Shown: piece by piece, positions 21,301 to 29,213 of the stretch
How the letters are laid out: every line of letters starts with the position of its first letter
How positions within the stretch are numbered: the stretch's first letter is position 1
Source of the DNA: Burkholderia ubonensis
GTDB taxonomy: Bacteria; Pseudomonadota; Gammaproteobacteria; Burkholderiales; Burkholderiaceae
DNA length: 64,000 bases
Assembly: GCF_902833085.1 (NCBI RefSeq)
Contig: NZ_CADFEB010000012.1
Span: 62,001-126,000, forward strand
Direction of reading: 5' to 3'
Notes under the pieces: model-generated
What the model was told of the DNA's origin: nothing
Database searches by the model: none
The model's input: the letters and a program-made list of their open reading frames with translations, nothing else
Translations under genes and position numbers: made by a program

Positions 21301-23325
21301 ATGAATCGTTACCCAATCTGGAAATATGTCGTGATGGTCGTGGCGCTCGCCATCGGCTTTCTGTACACATTGCCCAATTTCTTCGGCGAAGCGCCGGCGG
21401 TGCAGGTGTCGAGCGGCAAGGCCACGGTCAAGCTCGACTCGGCGACGCTGAGCCAGGTCGAAGCCGCGCTGACGGCCGCGCAGATCAAGCCGGACGACGT
21501 CACCTTCGAGAACACGGCCGCCAACGCGAACATCCGCGTGCGCCTGAAGGACACCGATACGCAGCTGCGCGTGAAGGATCTGCTGCAGAAATCGCTGAAC
21601 GCCGACCCGAACGATCCGCAGTACGTCGTCGCGCTGAACCTGCAGAGCGCGTCGCCGCGCTGGCTGACCGCACTGCACGCGCTGCCGATGTATCTCGGCC
21701 TCGACCTGCGCGGCGGCGTCCACTTCCTGCTGCAGGTCGACATGACGGGCGCGCTGACGAAGAAGCTCGATTCCGACGCGTCCGACGCCCGCACGCTGCT
21801 GCGTGACAAGAACATCCGCGACGGCGGCGTGAGCCGCGTCGATCAATCCGTCGTCGTCAACTTCAGCGATCCGCAGACGGCCGAAGACGCCCGCAAGGCG
21901 CTCGCGTCGTCGGTCACCGAGCTGCAATGGGCGACCCAGCCCGGCGGCGGCGGCGTCCAGGTGGTCGGCACGTTCACGCCGGCCGTGCAGAAGGCCGTCG
22001 AAGACGCGGCGCTCAAGCAGAACCTCACCACGCTCCACAACCGGGTCAACGAGCTCGGCGTGTCGGAGCCGATCCTGCAGCAGCAGGGCAGCGACCGCAT
22101 CGTCGTCGAGCTGCCGGGCGTGCAGGACACCGCGAAGGCGAAGGACATCATCGGCCGCACCGCGACGCTCGAAGCGCGCCTCGCCGATCCGATCAACACG
22201 CACCCGAACCCGAACGACCCCGTGCCGCCGGGCGAGGAGCTGTTCACGCAGGGCAACCAGGCGCCCGTGCTGCTGAAGAAGGACGTGATCTTCACCGGCG
22301 ACCGCATCATCGACGCGTCGGCCGGCTTCGACGAGCACCAGCGCCCGTCGGTCAACATCCGCCTCGACTCGGCAGGCGGCCGCGCGGTGCGCGCGGTGTC
22401 GCGCGAGAACATCGGCAAGCCGATGGCGATGGTGCTGTTCGAGAAGGGCAAGGGCGAGGTGCTGACCGTCGCGACGATCCAGTCGGAACTCGGCGATCGC
22501 TTCCAGATCACCGGCCAGCCGACCCCGCAGGCCGCGGCCGACCTCGCGCTGCTGCTGCGCGCCGGCTCGCTCGCGGCGCCGATGGACATCATCGAGGAAC
22601 GCACGATCGGCCCGAGCCTCGGCGCCGACAACATCAAGATGGGCGTGCACTCGGTGATCTGGGGCTTCGCCGCGATCGCCGTGTTCATGGCCCTGTACTA
22701 CATGCTGTTCGGCATGATCTCGGTGATCGGCCTGTCGGTGAACCTGCTGCTGCTGGTCGCGGTGCTGTCGCTGATGCAGGCGACGCTGACGCTGCCCGGC
22801 ATCGCCGCCATCGCGCTCGCGCTCGGCATGGCGATCGACTCGAACGTGCTGATCAACGAGCGCGTGCGCGAGGAGCTGCGCGCCGGCCACCCGCCGCAGC
22901 TCGCGATCCAGGCCGGCTACTCGCACGCATGGGCGACGATTCTCGACTCGAACGTCACGACGCTGATCGCCGGCCTCGCGCTGCTCGCGTTCGGCTCGGG
23001 CCCGGTGCGCGCGTTCGCGATCGTGCACTGCCTCGGCATCCTGACGTCGATGTTCTCCGCGGTGTTCTTCTCGCGCGGGCTCGTCAACCTCTGGTACGGC
23101 GGCCGCAAGAAGCTGAAGTCGCTCGCGATCGGCCAGGTGTGGAAGCCGGAAGGCGCGACCGCCGGCGCCGCGTCGTTCGACGCCGCCGACGAAGCGACCG
23201 ACACCGCGCGCGCCGCGAAGCTCGCCGCGCCCGCGAAGAGCAACGCGCCGCGCACCGGCAAGCCGCAGTTGCGCAACCGCGCGCAGGCGGGCCTGCCGCC
23301 GAAGAAACCGGGCTCGACCCAATAA
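21301..23325 (+). CDS. secD: Protein translocase subunit SecD
   Basis: A 674-residue RND-superfamily subunit that uses the proton gradient to help proteins leave the Sec channel. One N-terminal helix (about residues 9-27) precedes the large periplasmic P1 domain with LGLDLRGGVHFLLQVD. Five helices near residues 450-610 contain the conserved GMAIDSNVLINERVREE. The C-terminal tail of about 60 residues is Ala/Lys/Arg-rich and probably cytoplasmic. The ATG at 21301 opens the family-like MNRYPIWKY. It lies 16 bases before secF. Confidence 0.97.
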   Translation: MNRYPIWKYVVMVVALAIGFLYTLPNFFGEAPAVQVSSGKATVKLDSATLSQVEAALTAAQIKPDDVTFENTAANANIRVRLKDTDTQLRVKDLLQKSLNADPNDPQYVVALNLQSASPRWLTALHALPMYLGLDLRGGVHFLLQVDMTGALTKKLDSDASDARTLLRDKNIRDGGVSRVDQSVVVNFSDPQTAEDARKALASSVTELQWATQPGGGGVQVVGTFTPAVQKAVEDAALKQNLTTLHNRVNELGVSEPILQQQGSDRIVVELPGVQDTAKAKDIIGRTATLEARLADPINTHPNPNDPVPPGEELFTQGNQAPVLLKKDVIFTGDRIIDASAGFDEHQRPSVNIRLDSAGGRAVRAVSRENIGKPMAMVLFEKGKGEVLTVATIQSELGDRFQITGQPTPQAAADLALLLRAGSLAAPMDIIEERTIGPSLGADNIKMGVHSVIWGFAAIAVFMALYYMLFGMISVIGLSVNLLLLVAVLSLMQATLTLPGIAAIALALGMAIDSNVLINERVREELRAGHPPQLAIQAGYSHAWATILDSNVTTLIAGLALLAFGSGPVRAFAIVHCLGILTSMFSAVFFSRGLVNLWYGGRKKLKSLAIGQVWKPEGATAGAASFDAADEATDTARAAKLAAPAKSNAPRTGKPQLRNRAQAGLPPKKPGSTQ

Positions 23326-23341
23326 GGCCCCGGAGACGATC

Positions 23342-24292
23342 ATGGAATTTTTCCGCATCCGTAAAGACATCCCGTTCATGCGGCACGCGCTGGTGTTCAA
23401 CGTGGTCTCGCTGGTCACGTTCCTCGCCGCCGTGTTCTTCCTGCTCCATCGCGGGCTGCACCTGTCCGTCGAGTTCACCGGCGGCACGGTGATCGAGGTC
23501 CAGTACCAGCAGGCCGCGCAGCTCGAGCCCGTGCGCGCGACGCTCGGCAAGCTCGGCTACGCCGACGCGCAGGTGCAGAACTTCGGCACGTCGCGCAACG
23601 TGCTGATCCGCCTGCAGCTCAAGCAGGGCCTCACGTCCGCGCAGCAGAGCGACCAGGTGATGACCGCGCTGAAGGCGCAAAGCCCGGACGTGACGCTGCA
23701 GCGCGTCGAGTTCGTCGGCCCGCAGGTCGGCCGGGAGCTCGCGACCGACGGCCTGCTCGCGCTCGCGTGCGTCGTGATCGGCATCGTGATCTACCTGTCG
23801 TTCCGCTTCGAATGGAAGTACGCGGTCGCCGGCATCATCGCGAACCTGCACGACGTCGTGATCATTCTCGGCTTCTTCGCGTTCTTCCAGTGGGAGTTCT
23901 CGCTCGCGGTGCTCGCCGCGATCCTCGCGGTGCTCGGCTACTCGGTGAACGAGTCGGTCGTCATCTTCGACCGAATCCGCGAGACGTTCCGCCGCGAACG
24001 CAAGATGAGCGTGCAGGAAGTGATCAACCACGCGATCACGACCACGATGTCGCGCACGATCATCACGCACACGTCGACCGAAATGATGGTGCTGTCGATG
24101 TTCTTCTTCGGCGGCCCGACGCTGCACTACTTCGCGCTCGCGCTGACGGTCGGCATCCTGTTCGGCATCTACTCGTCGGTGTTCGTCGCGGGCTCGCTCG
24201 CGATGTGGCTCGGCATCAAGCGCGAAGACCTGATCAAGGAAAAGAAGCTCGCGCACGATCCGGACGATCCGAACGCGGGCGCGCAGGTGTAA
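23342..24292 (+). CDS. secF: Protein translocase subunit SecF
   Basis: A 316-residue partner of SecD with six predicted helices. The family signature LHLSVEFTGGTVIEVQY is near residue 40. The conserved membrane region shows LGYSVNESVVIFDRIRE and TTMSRTIITHTSTEM. It follows secD by 16 bases, with GGAGA before its ATG, and ends 25 bases before a strong terminator, so yajC-secD-secF is one unit. Confidence 0.97.
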   Translation: MEFFRIRKDIPFMRHALVFNVVSLVTFLAAVFFLLHRGLHLSVEFTGGTVIEVQYQQAAQLEPVRATLGKLGYADAQVQNFGTSRNVLIRLQLKQGLTSAQQSDQVMTALKAQSPDVTLQRVEFVGPQVGRELATDGLLALACVVIGIVIYLSFRFEWKYAVAGIIANLHDVVIILGFFAFFQWEFSLAVLAAILAVLGYSVNESVVIFDRIRETFRRERKMSVQEVINHAITTTMSRTIITHTSTEMMVLSMFFFGGPTLHYFALALTVGILFGIYSSVFVAGSLAMWLGIKREDLIKEKKLAHDPDDPNAGAQV

Positions 24293-24316
24293 GCGCGTCG
24301 CTGCCTCGGCAAACGG

Positions 24317-24347
24317 AAAAGGCCGGTTCGCTCGAACCGGCCTTTTT
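24317..24347. terminator. Terminator of the secDF operon, bidirectional
   Basis: AAAAGGCCGGTTCG pairs with CGAACCGGCCTTTT; a T-tract follows on the plus strand and the A-run gives one on the minus strand. It separates secF from the convergent transporter gene. Confidence 0.9.
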
Positions 24348-24373
24348 GCTTTTGCGCGCCGCCCTGCTCCGCT

Positions 24374-25654
24374 TCACCGGAACCCGAACCGCCTGCGCAG
24401 CACGGCCAGCGCCGCGAGACTCAGCACCGCCGCGAACATCACGTAGAAGCTCGGCGCGGTCTTCATCCCGGTCGCGCGGATCAGCCACGTGATGATGAAC
24501 GGCCCGAAGCCGCCGAAGATCGTCACGCCGACGTTATACGCGAGCGACATCCCCGTCGTGCGGGTCTGCACCGGGAACACCTCGGACAGCAGCGCCGGCA
24601 GCCCCGCGAAATAGCCGGTCATCAGGAATGCGAACACGATCTGCACCGCGATCAGCGCGCCGAAGCCCGGATGTGCGACCAGATACGCGAACGCCGGATA
24701 AATCAGCACGAGGATGCCGACGGCCGGCGCGACCATCACGCGCACGCGGCCGTAACGGTCCGACCAGTGGCCGACGAGCGGCGCGAACCCCATCTGGATC
24801 GCGCCGACGACGAGGATCGCCGCGAACGCGGCCGACGGCGACAGGCCCATTTCCTTCACGCCGTAGGTCGGCATGAACAGCACGAGATAGGTCGCGACGG
24901 TGCCGAGCACGATCACGCCGATCGACGTAACCAGGCGCGCCTTGTGCGACGCGAACGTGTCGCGCAGCGGATGCCCGGCGCTTCCGGCCGCGAGGAATTC
25001 GGGCGTCTCGTCGACCTTGGCGCGGATGTAGTACGCGACGGGGCCGATCAGCAACCCGAAGAAGAACGGGATCCGCCAGCCCCATGCGGCCATCTGCGCG
25101 GCCGTGAGGTGCGCGTTGAGCACGGTGCCGAACCCGGCCGCAAGCAGCGTCGTGAGGCCCTGGCTCGCGACCTGCCAGCTGGCGAAGAAGCCGCGCCGGT
25201 CCGGCACGTGCTCCGCGAGGAACGCGGTCGCGCTGCCGAACTCGCCGCCCGCCGAAAAACCCTGCAGCAGCCGCGCGGCGACGAGGATCAGCGGCGCGGC
25301 GACGCCGATCGTGCCGTAGGTCGGCAGCACCGCGATGATCAGCGTGCCGGCCATCATCAGCTGGATCGACAGCGTCAGCGCCGCCTTGCGGCCCGCGCGG
25401 TCGGCATACGCGCCGAGCACGATCGCGCCGAGCGGCCGCATGAAGAACGACACGCCGAACGTGCCGAGCGTGAACAGCAGCGACACGGCGTCGTTGCCGG
25501 CCGGGAAGAACAGCCTGGAGATCGTCACCGCGAAGAAGCCGTAGACGACGAGGTCGAACCACTCGAGCGCATTGCCGATCGACGCGGCGACGACCGCGCG
25601 CCGCACGCGCGGCGACGAGGCGATGGAACGAGACGGCGTGACGGCGGCATGCAT
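24374..25654 (-). CDS. MFS transporter, metabolite:H+ symporter (MHS) family
   Basis: A 426-residue transporter with 12 predicted membrane helices. The N-terminus SIGNALEWFDLVVYGFFA and the loop FFMRPLGAIVLGAYADRAGRK, RLLQGFSAGGEFG and the amphipathic VDETPEFLA are the hallmarks of the MHS group (citrate, proline/betaine, shikimate and alpha-ketoglutarate carriers). The substrate cannot be told. I chose the ATG at 25654 because AAGGAG lies seven bases upstream. Its promoter region has a perfect TATAAT and a 9-base tandem repeat. Confidence 0.9.
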   Translation of the reverse strand: MHAAVTPSRSIASSPRVRRAVVAASIGNALEWFDLVVYGFFAVTISRLFFPAGNDAVSLLFTLGTFGVSFFMRPLGAIVLGAYADRAGRKAALTLSIQLMMAGTLIIAVLPTYGTIGVAAPLILVAARLLQGFSAGGEFGSATAFLAEHVPDRRGFFASWQVASQGLTTLLAAGFGTVLNAHLTAAQMAAWGWRIPFFFGLLIGPVAYYIRAKVDETPEFLAAGSAGHPLRDTFASHKARLVTSIGVIVLGTVATYLVLFMPTYGVKEMGLSPSAAFAAILVVGAIQMGFAPLVGHWSDRYGRVRVMVAPAVGILVLIYPAFAYLVAHPGFGALIAVQIVFAFLMTGYFAGLPALLSEVFPVQTRTTGMSLAYNVGVTIFGGFGPFIITWLIRATGMKTAPSFYVMFAAVLSLAALAVLRRRFGFR

Positions 25655-25733
25655 GGGCAATCTCCTTGTCCTTGTTGTTCGTTCGCGTTCGCGCGGCGGC
25701 GCGGCCCGCACGCCGCCGTCGACGGTTCGGGCG

Positions 25734-25739
25734 ATTATA
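25734..25739 (-). promoter_or_regulatory. -10 element of the MHS transporter gene
   Basis: A perfect TATAAT on the minus strand lies 80 bases before the transporter ATG. Its -35 position falls inside a GC-rich tandem repeat and resembles no -35 hexamer, so the promoter may need an activator. Confidence 0.5.
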
Positions 25740-25749
25740 GACGGCCCGC

Positions 25750-25776
25750 CTGCGCTGCCTGCGCTGCCTGCGCCGC
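25750..25776 (+). repeat. Three tandem copies of a 9-base unit
   Basis: The unit CTGCGCTGC occurs three times in a row, the last copy with one or two changes (CTGCGCCGC). It covers the -35 area of the MHS transporter promoter. A CGCCGGCG-rich stretch follows directly. Confidence 0.7.
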
Positions 25777-25795
25777 CGGCGCGCCGGCGGCGCGC

Positions 25796-25836
25796 AATAA
25801 AAAACCGCCGCGCCCGGCAACGGAGCGCGGCGGTTT
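25796..25836 (-). terminator. Intrinsic terminator of the cybB-yceI-yceI unit
   Basis: AAACCGCCGCGC (25802-25813) pairs with GCGCGGCGGTTT (25825-25836). On the minus strand the stem is followed by TTTTATTG. Confidence 0.85.
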
Positions 25837-25877
25837 CCCGCAGGCGGCCGGCGCGATCGGCGCCGGCGCGGCCCGGC

Positions 25878-26471
25878 TTACTGCTTGGCGGCGTCCTGCT
25901 TGACCGCTTCTGCCGTGATCAGCAGCTTGGTCTGCATCTTGAAGCCGTACTGCTTGCCGTAGTCGAGGCCGAATTCGTCGCGGTTGAACTCGCCCACCGC
26001 GTCGATGCCGCACACTTCGCGCTTGAGCATCGGGTGCGGCATGCACTTGAACGAATCGATCTTCAGCGTCAGCGGCTTGGTCACGCCGTGCAGCGTCAGG
26101 TTGCCGACCACCTCGGCCGGCTTGTCGCCCTTGAACTTCACCGTGCCCTTGTAGACCGCGTCCGGGTACTTCGCGACGTCGAAGAACTCGTTCGTCTGCA
26201 GGTGCTCGTCGAGCTTCGTGCTGCCGGTGCTGATCGACGCGAGCTGGGTCGTCACGTCGACCGTGCCCGTCTTCGCGGCGCGATCGAGCGTCACCGTGCC
26301 GCTCGACTTGTCGAACTTGCCGCGCCACACCGACAGGCCGCCGAAGTGGTCGGCCTCGAAGCTCGGGTACGTGTGGCTCGGGTCGAACTGGTACGTCGAC
26401 ACGTCGGCGAACGCCGGGAACGACAGGGCTGCGGCGAGCGCGCCCGCCGCGATCATCAGATGCTTGCTCAA
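25878..26471 (-). CDS. YceI-family periplasmic lipid-binding protein (copy 1)
   Basis: A 197-residue exported YceI protein, a lipocalin-like barrel that binds isoprenoid lipids such as polyprenyl quinones. The signal peptide [22 protein letters not shown] is followed by [35 protein letters not shown] and [12 protein letters not shown] are the other family motifs. I chose the TTG at 26471 as start: AAGGAG lies six bases before it and the next in-frame ATG would shorten the signal peptide. It is the third gene of a unit with a paralogue and a cytochrome b561. Confidence 0.9.
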   Translation of the reverse strand: MSKHLMIAAGALAAALSFPAFADVSTYQFDPSHTYPSFEADHFGGLSVWRGKFDKSSGTVTLDRAAKTGTVDVTTQLASISTGSTKLDEHLQTNEFFDVAKYPDAVYKGTVKFKGDKPAEVVGNLTLHGVTKPLTLKIDSFKCMPHPMLKREVCGIDAVGEFNRDEFGLDYGKQYGFKMQTKLLITAEAVKQDAAKQ

Positions 26472-26537
26472 TTCAATCTCCTTGGAACGTCGCCGCACGC
26501 CGGTGCGGCTTCGGGTTGTGATGCCAGGCCGCCGCGC

Positions 26538-27098
26538 TTACTTCGCGGCGACGATATGAAACTTGATCTGCACCTCGTCGGCGACGATCGACGTGTCCTT
26601 CCATTCGCCGGTGCCGACGTTGAACGCCGAGCGCTTGATCGGCAGCACGCCGTCGAAGGCCTGCGTCGCGCCGCTCTGCGTGACGGTGACCGGCACGGTC
26701 AGCGTCTCGGTCTTGCCCTTGATCGTCAGCTTGCCGGTCACGTTGTACTTGTTGCCGCCGGCGGGCGCGATCGCGGTCGACTGGAAGGTCGCCTGCGGGT
26801 ACGCCTTCGCGTCGAACCAGTCCTTGCCGGCGACCTGGTCGTTGTACATCTTGTCGCCGAGGTCGTAGCTCGCGATGTCGATCGCCACCTGCGCACTGCC
26901 CTGCGCGGCCTTCGCGGGATCGAACTTGATCTGCGCGCTGAATTTCTTGAACACGCCTTCGGTCGGCACGTTCATCTGCTTCGACACGGCGGTGACCTTG
27001 CTTTTCGCCAGATCGACGTCGGCATGCGCGGCGCCCGACGCGGCGAACGACGCCGCGGCGAACGCGGCCAGCACGGAGCGGGAGAAAGACACTTTCAT
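26538..27098 (-). CDS. YceI-family periplasmic protein (copy 2)
   Basis: A 186-residue YceI protein, paralogous to the next gene but only loosely similar. The signal peptide ends near SFAASGAAHA; the mature part begins DVDLAKSKVTAVSKQMNVP. GKLTIKGKTETLTVPV matches the family's central strand region. The ATG at 27098 has AAGGA just upstream; an ATG four codons earlier overlaps the stop of the cytochrome gene. Two YceI proteins behind a cytochrome b561 suggest a quinone-linked periplasmic redox role, as in other beta-proteobacteria; this is inference. Confidence 0.9.
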   Translation of the reverse strand: MKVSFSRSVLAAFAAASFAASGAAHADVDLAKSKVTAVSKQMNVPTEGVFKKFSAQIKFDPAKAAQGSAQVAIDIASYDLGDKMYNDQVAGKDWFDAKAYPQATFQSTAIAPAGGNKYNVTGKLTIKGKTETLTVPVTVTQSGATQAFDGVLPIKRSAFNVGTGEWKDTSIVADEVQIKFHIVAAK

Positions 27099-27106
27099 GG
27101 GATCCT

Positions 27107-27667
27107 TCATTTGGCAGAGGGGAGCATCCGCGACAGCACGCCGTCACGGTCCAGCAACTGATGCTTGGCCACCGCGAGCACGTGCAGCGCGACGAGCGAA
27201 AGCAGAATGTAATTCAAAGACACGTGGAGCGTCTTGAAGGTTTCCTTCAGCGCCGGATCGGGATCGATCAGGCGCGGCAGCGGCACGATGCCGAGATACA
27301 CGACCGGGATGTTCGACGCGGAGCTGTACAGGTAGCCCGTCACCGGGATCACGATCATCAGCACGTACAGCAGCATGTGCACGCCGTGCGCGGCGATCCG
27401 CTGCAACGCCGGCATGCCCGCTGGCGCCGCCGGCGGCATGTGGGTCGCGCGCCACAGCACGCGCACGGCGGCCAGCGCGAACACGGTCACGCCGATCCAC
27501 TTGTGCCACGAGAAATACTTGAGCTTCGTCGGCGTGAAGCCGGGGATGTCGGTCATCACCCAGCCGAGCGCGAAGCCGCAGACGATCAGCAGTGCGATCA
27601 GCCAGTGCAGCGCGATCGCGGTGCTCGTATAGCGGGCCGGTGCGGCCGGCAGCGAATTCGGTGCCAT
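27107..27667 (-). CDS. cybB: Cytochrome b561
   Basis: A 186-residue, four-helix membrane cytochrome of the CybB family that moves electrons between quinone and haem; members act as superoxide:ubiquinone oxidoreductases. Candidate haem-ligating histidines are H21 (IALHWLIALL), H55 (FSWHKWIG), H94/H97 (IAAHGVHMLL), H148 (KTLHVSLNY) and H162 (VALHVLAV). It is the first gene of a unit with two yceI genes and is divergent from the pqi operon across 260 bases that contain a 16-base inverted repeat. Confidence 0.94.
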   Translation of the reverse strand: MAPNSLPAAPARYTSTAIALHWLIALLIVCGFALGWVMTDIPGFTPTKLKYFSWHKWIGVTVFALAAVRVLWRATHMPPAAPAGMPALQRIAAHGVHMLLYVLMIVIPVTGYLYSSASNIPVVYLGIVPLPRLIDPDPALKETFKTLHVSLNYILLSLVALHVLAVAKHQLLDRDGVLSRMLPSAK

Positions 27668-27807
27668 GGATTCCTCAATTCAGCGAACAGCGAACGGCCG
27701 CGCCGCCAATCGTCCGACGCATGCCAAGGGCGCCATGCTACCGCAACCTTTTGTCACGCGCGGACTCTCACTACGGACGCGGCCGCCCGCGCGGCCCAGC
27801 CCCCATC

Positions 27808-27823
27808 GTGACCGACCGGTCAC
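27808..27823. promoter_or_regulatory. Inverted repeat between cybB and pqiA, possible operator
   Basis: GTGACCG-AC-CGGTCAC is a perfect 7-bp inverted repeat with a two-base spacer, a layout common for TetR-type operators. It lies 15 bases upstream of a TTGACA (27838-27843). A second palindrome, AAAACGCGTTTT, is at 27850-27861 before an extended -10 TGGTAAGAT (27861-27869) and the pqiA start. The TTGACA to TAAGAT spacing of 20 is long. Confidence 0.45.
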
Positions 27824-27927
27824 ATCCGATCCCGGTGTTGACACCGCAAAAAACGCGTTTTGGTAAGATTGGCGCGGGTTCCGGCCCCGCCGACGCGTAT
27901 CCCTGCCGTCGCTCAACCGCTTTCCCC

Positions 27928-28581
27928 ATGCATCGAAACGACCTGATTGCCTGCCATGAATGCGACGCACTGTTGCACAAACCGCGTCTTAGCGGCCGCG
28001 ACGTCGCGCATTGCCCGCGCTGCGACGCGGTGCTCTACCGCAGCAGCTCGGCCCAGCTCGAGCGGATCTGTGCGCTCGCGCTCGCGGGGCTGATCACGTT
28101 CGTGATCGCGCAGGCGTTCCCGATCATCGAGATGGACGTGAACGGCAACCGCGTGCAGACGACGCTGCTCGGCGCGATCGAATCGCTGTGGCGCCAGGAC
28201 ATGGCGCTCGTCGCCGTGATGGTGTTCTGCTCGACCGTGCTGTTTCCGCTCGTCGAGATGTCCGCGCTGCTGTACCTGCTGTTCCCGATGCGGCGCGGTC
28301 ACGTGCCGCCCGGGTTCAACTTCGTGCTGCGCGCGATCCAGCTGGTGCGCCCGTGGGGGATGATCGAGGTGTTCATGCTCGGCATCGTCGTGACCATCGT
28401 CAAGATGGTCTCGCTCGCGCGCGTCGTGCCGGAAGCCGCGCTGTTCGCGTTCGCCGCGCTGACGCTGATGATCGCCGTCGTGCTGATGTTCGACCCGCAG
28501 CGGCTGTGGGACGTCGCCGACGAGCTGCGCGCCGGGCCCGGCGACGACGAAGCGCCGTTGCCGGAGGCGCCTCGCCGATGA
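27928..28581 (+). CDS. pqiA: Paraquat-inducible protein A homologue (PqiA/LetA), first half
   Basis: A 217-residue inner membrane protein of the PqiA/LetA family that partners MCE-domain proteins in moving lipids between the membranes. The N-terminus has a zinc-ribbon-like arrangement C9xxC12...C29xxC32. About four helices follow. In Escherichia coli, PqiA has two such modules in one chain; here the second module is the next gene, overlapping by four bases (ATGA). The start ATG gives the family-like MHRNDLIACHECD. Confidence 0.9.
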   Translation: MHRNDLIACHECDALLHKPRLSGRDVAHCPRCDAVLYRSSSAQLERICALALAGLITFVIAQAFPIIEMDVNGNRVQTTLLGAIESLWRQDMALVAVMVFCSTVLFPLVEMSALLYLLFPMRRGHVPPGFNFVLRAIQLVRPWGMIEVFMLGIVVTIVKMVSLARVVPEAALFAFAALTLMIAVVLMFDPQRLWDVADELRAGPGDDEAPLPEAPRR

Positions 28582-29213
28582 CGACGCCGACCGCCGCGCG
28601 CGAGGGCCTCGCCAGTTGCCACACGTGCGGGCTCGTGCAGCCGCTCGACCGCACGCATGCGCACGCGCATTGCGCGCGCTGCGGCGCCGCGCTCCACTTC
28701 CGCACGCCGAACAGCATCGCGCGCACCTGGGCGCTGCTGCTCGCCGCCGCGATCCTCTACATTCCGGCGAACCTGCTGCCGATCATGCGCACCGCGTCGC
28801 TCGTCGGCGCGCAGCAGGACACGATCATGAGCGGCGTCGTCTATTTCTGGACCTCGGGCGACTGGCCGCTCGCCGTCGTCGTGTTCGTCGCGAGCATCCT
28901 CGTGCCGATGCTCAAGCTCGGCGTGCTCGTGATCCTCGTGATCAGCGCGCAGCGCCGCTCCGCGTGGCGGCCGCTGCAGCGCACGCGCCTGTTCCGGATC
29001 GTCGAGCGCATCGGCCGCTGGTCGATGCTCGACATCTTCGTCGTGACGCTCACCGTCGCGCTCGTCCACTTTCGTTCGCTCGCCGTGATCACGGCCGGCC
29101 CCGGCGCGCTCGCGTTCGGCTCGGTCGTGATCCTCACGATGCTGGCGTCGATGCAGTTCGATCCCCGCCTGATCTGGGATCCCGTCGAAAACTCAGGGAA
29201 ACTCCATGAATAG
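28578..29213 (+). CDS. pqiA: Paraquat-inducible protein A homologue (PqiA/LetA), second half
   Basis: A 211-residue PqiA-type protein with its own four-cysteine motif (C14, C17, C32, C35 in SCHTCG and HCARCG) and about four helices. The stretch NLLPIM and LVPMLKLGVLVILV are typical of the PqiA membrane domain. It overlaps the preceding pqiA-like gene by four bases and pqiB by eight, so the operon is tightly coupled. Together with the preceding protein it probably reconstitutes one two-module PqiA. Confidence 0.9.
   Translation: MTTPTAAREGLASCHTCGLVQPLDRTHAHAHCARCGAALHFRTPNSIARTWALLLAAAILYIPANLLPIMRTASLVGAQQDTIMSGVVYFWTSGDWPLAVVVFVASILVPMLKLGVLVILVISAQRRSAWRPLQRTRLFRIVERIGRWSMLDIFVVTLTVALVHFRSLAVITAGPGALAFGSVVILTMLASMQFDPRLIWDPVENSGKLHE

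Noticed and set aside
21181-23550. A 789-codon open frame on the minus strand opposite secD
   Set aside because: Same reason: codon-bias shadow of secD, with Arg/Asp/Val-rich text and no domain.
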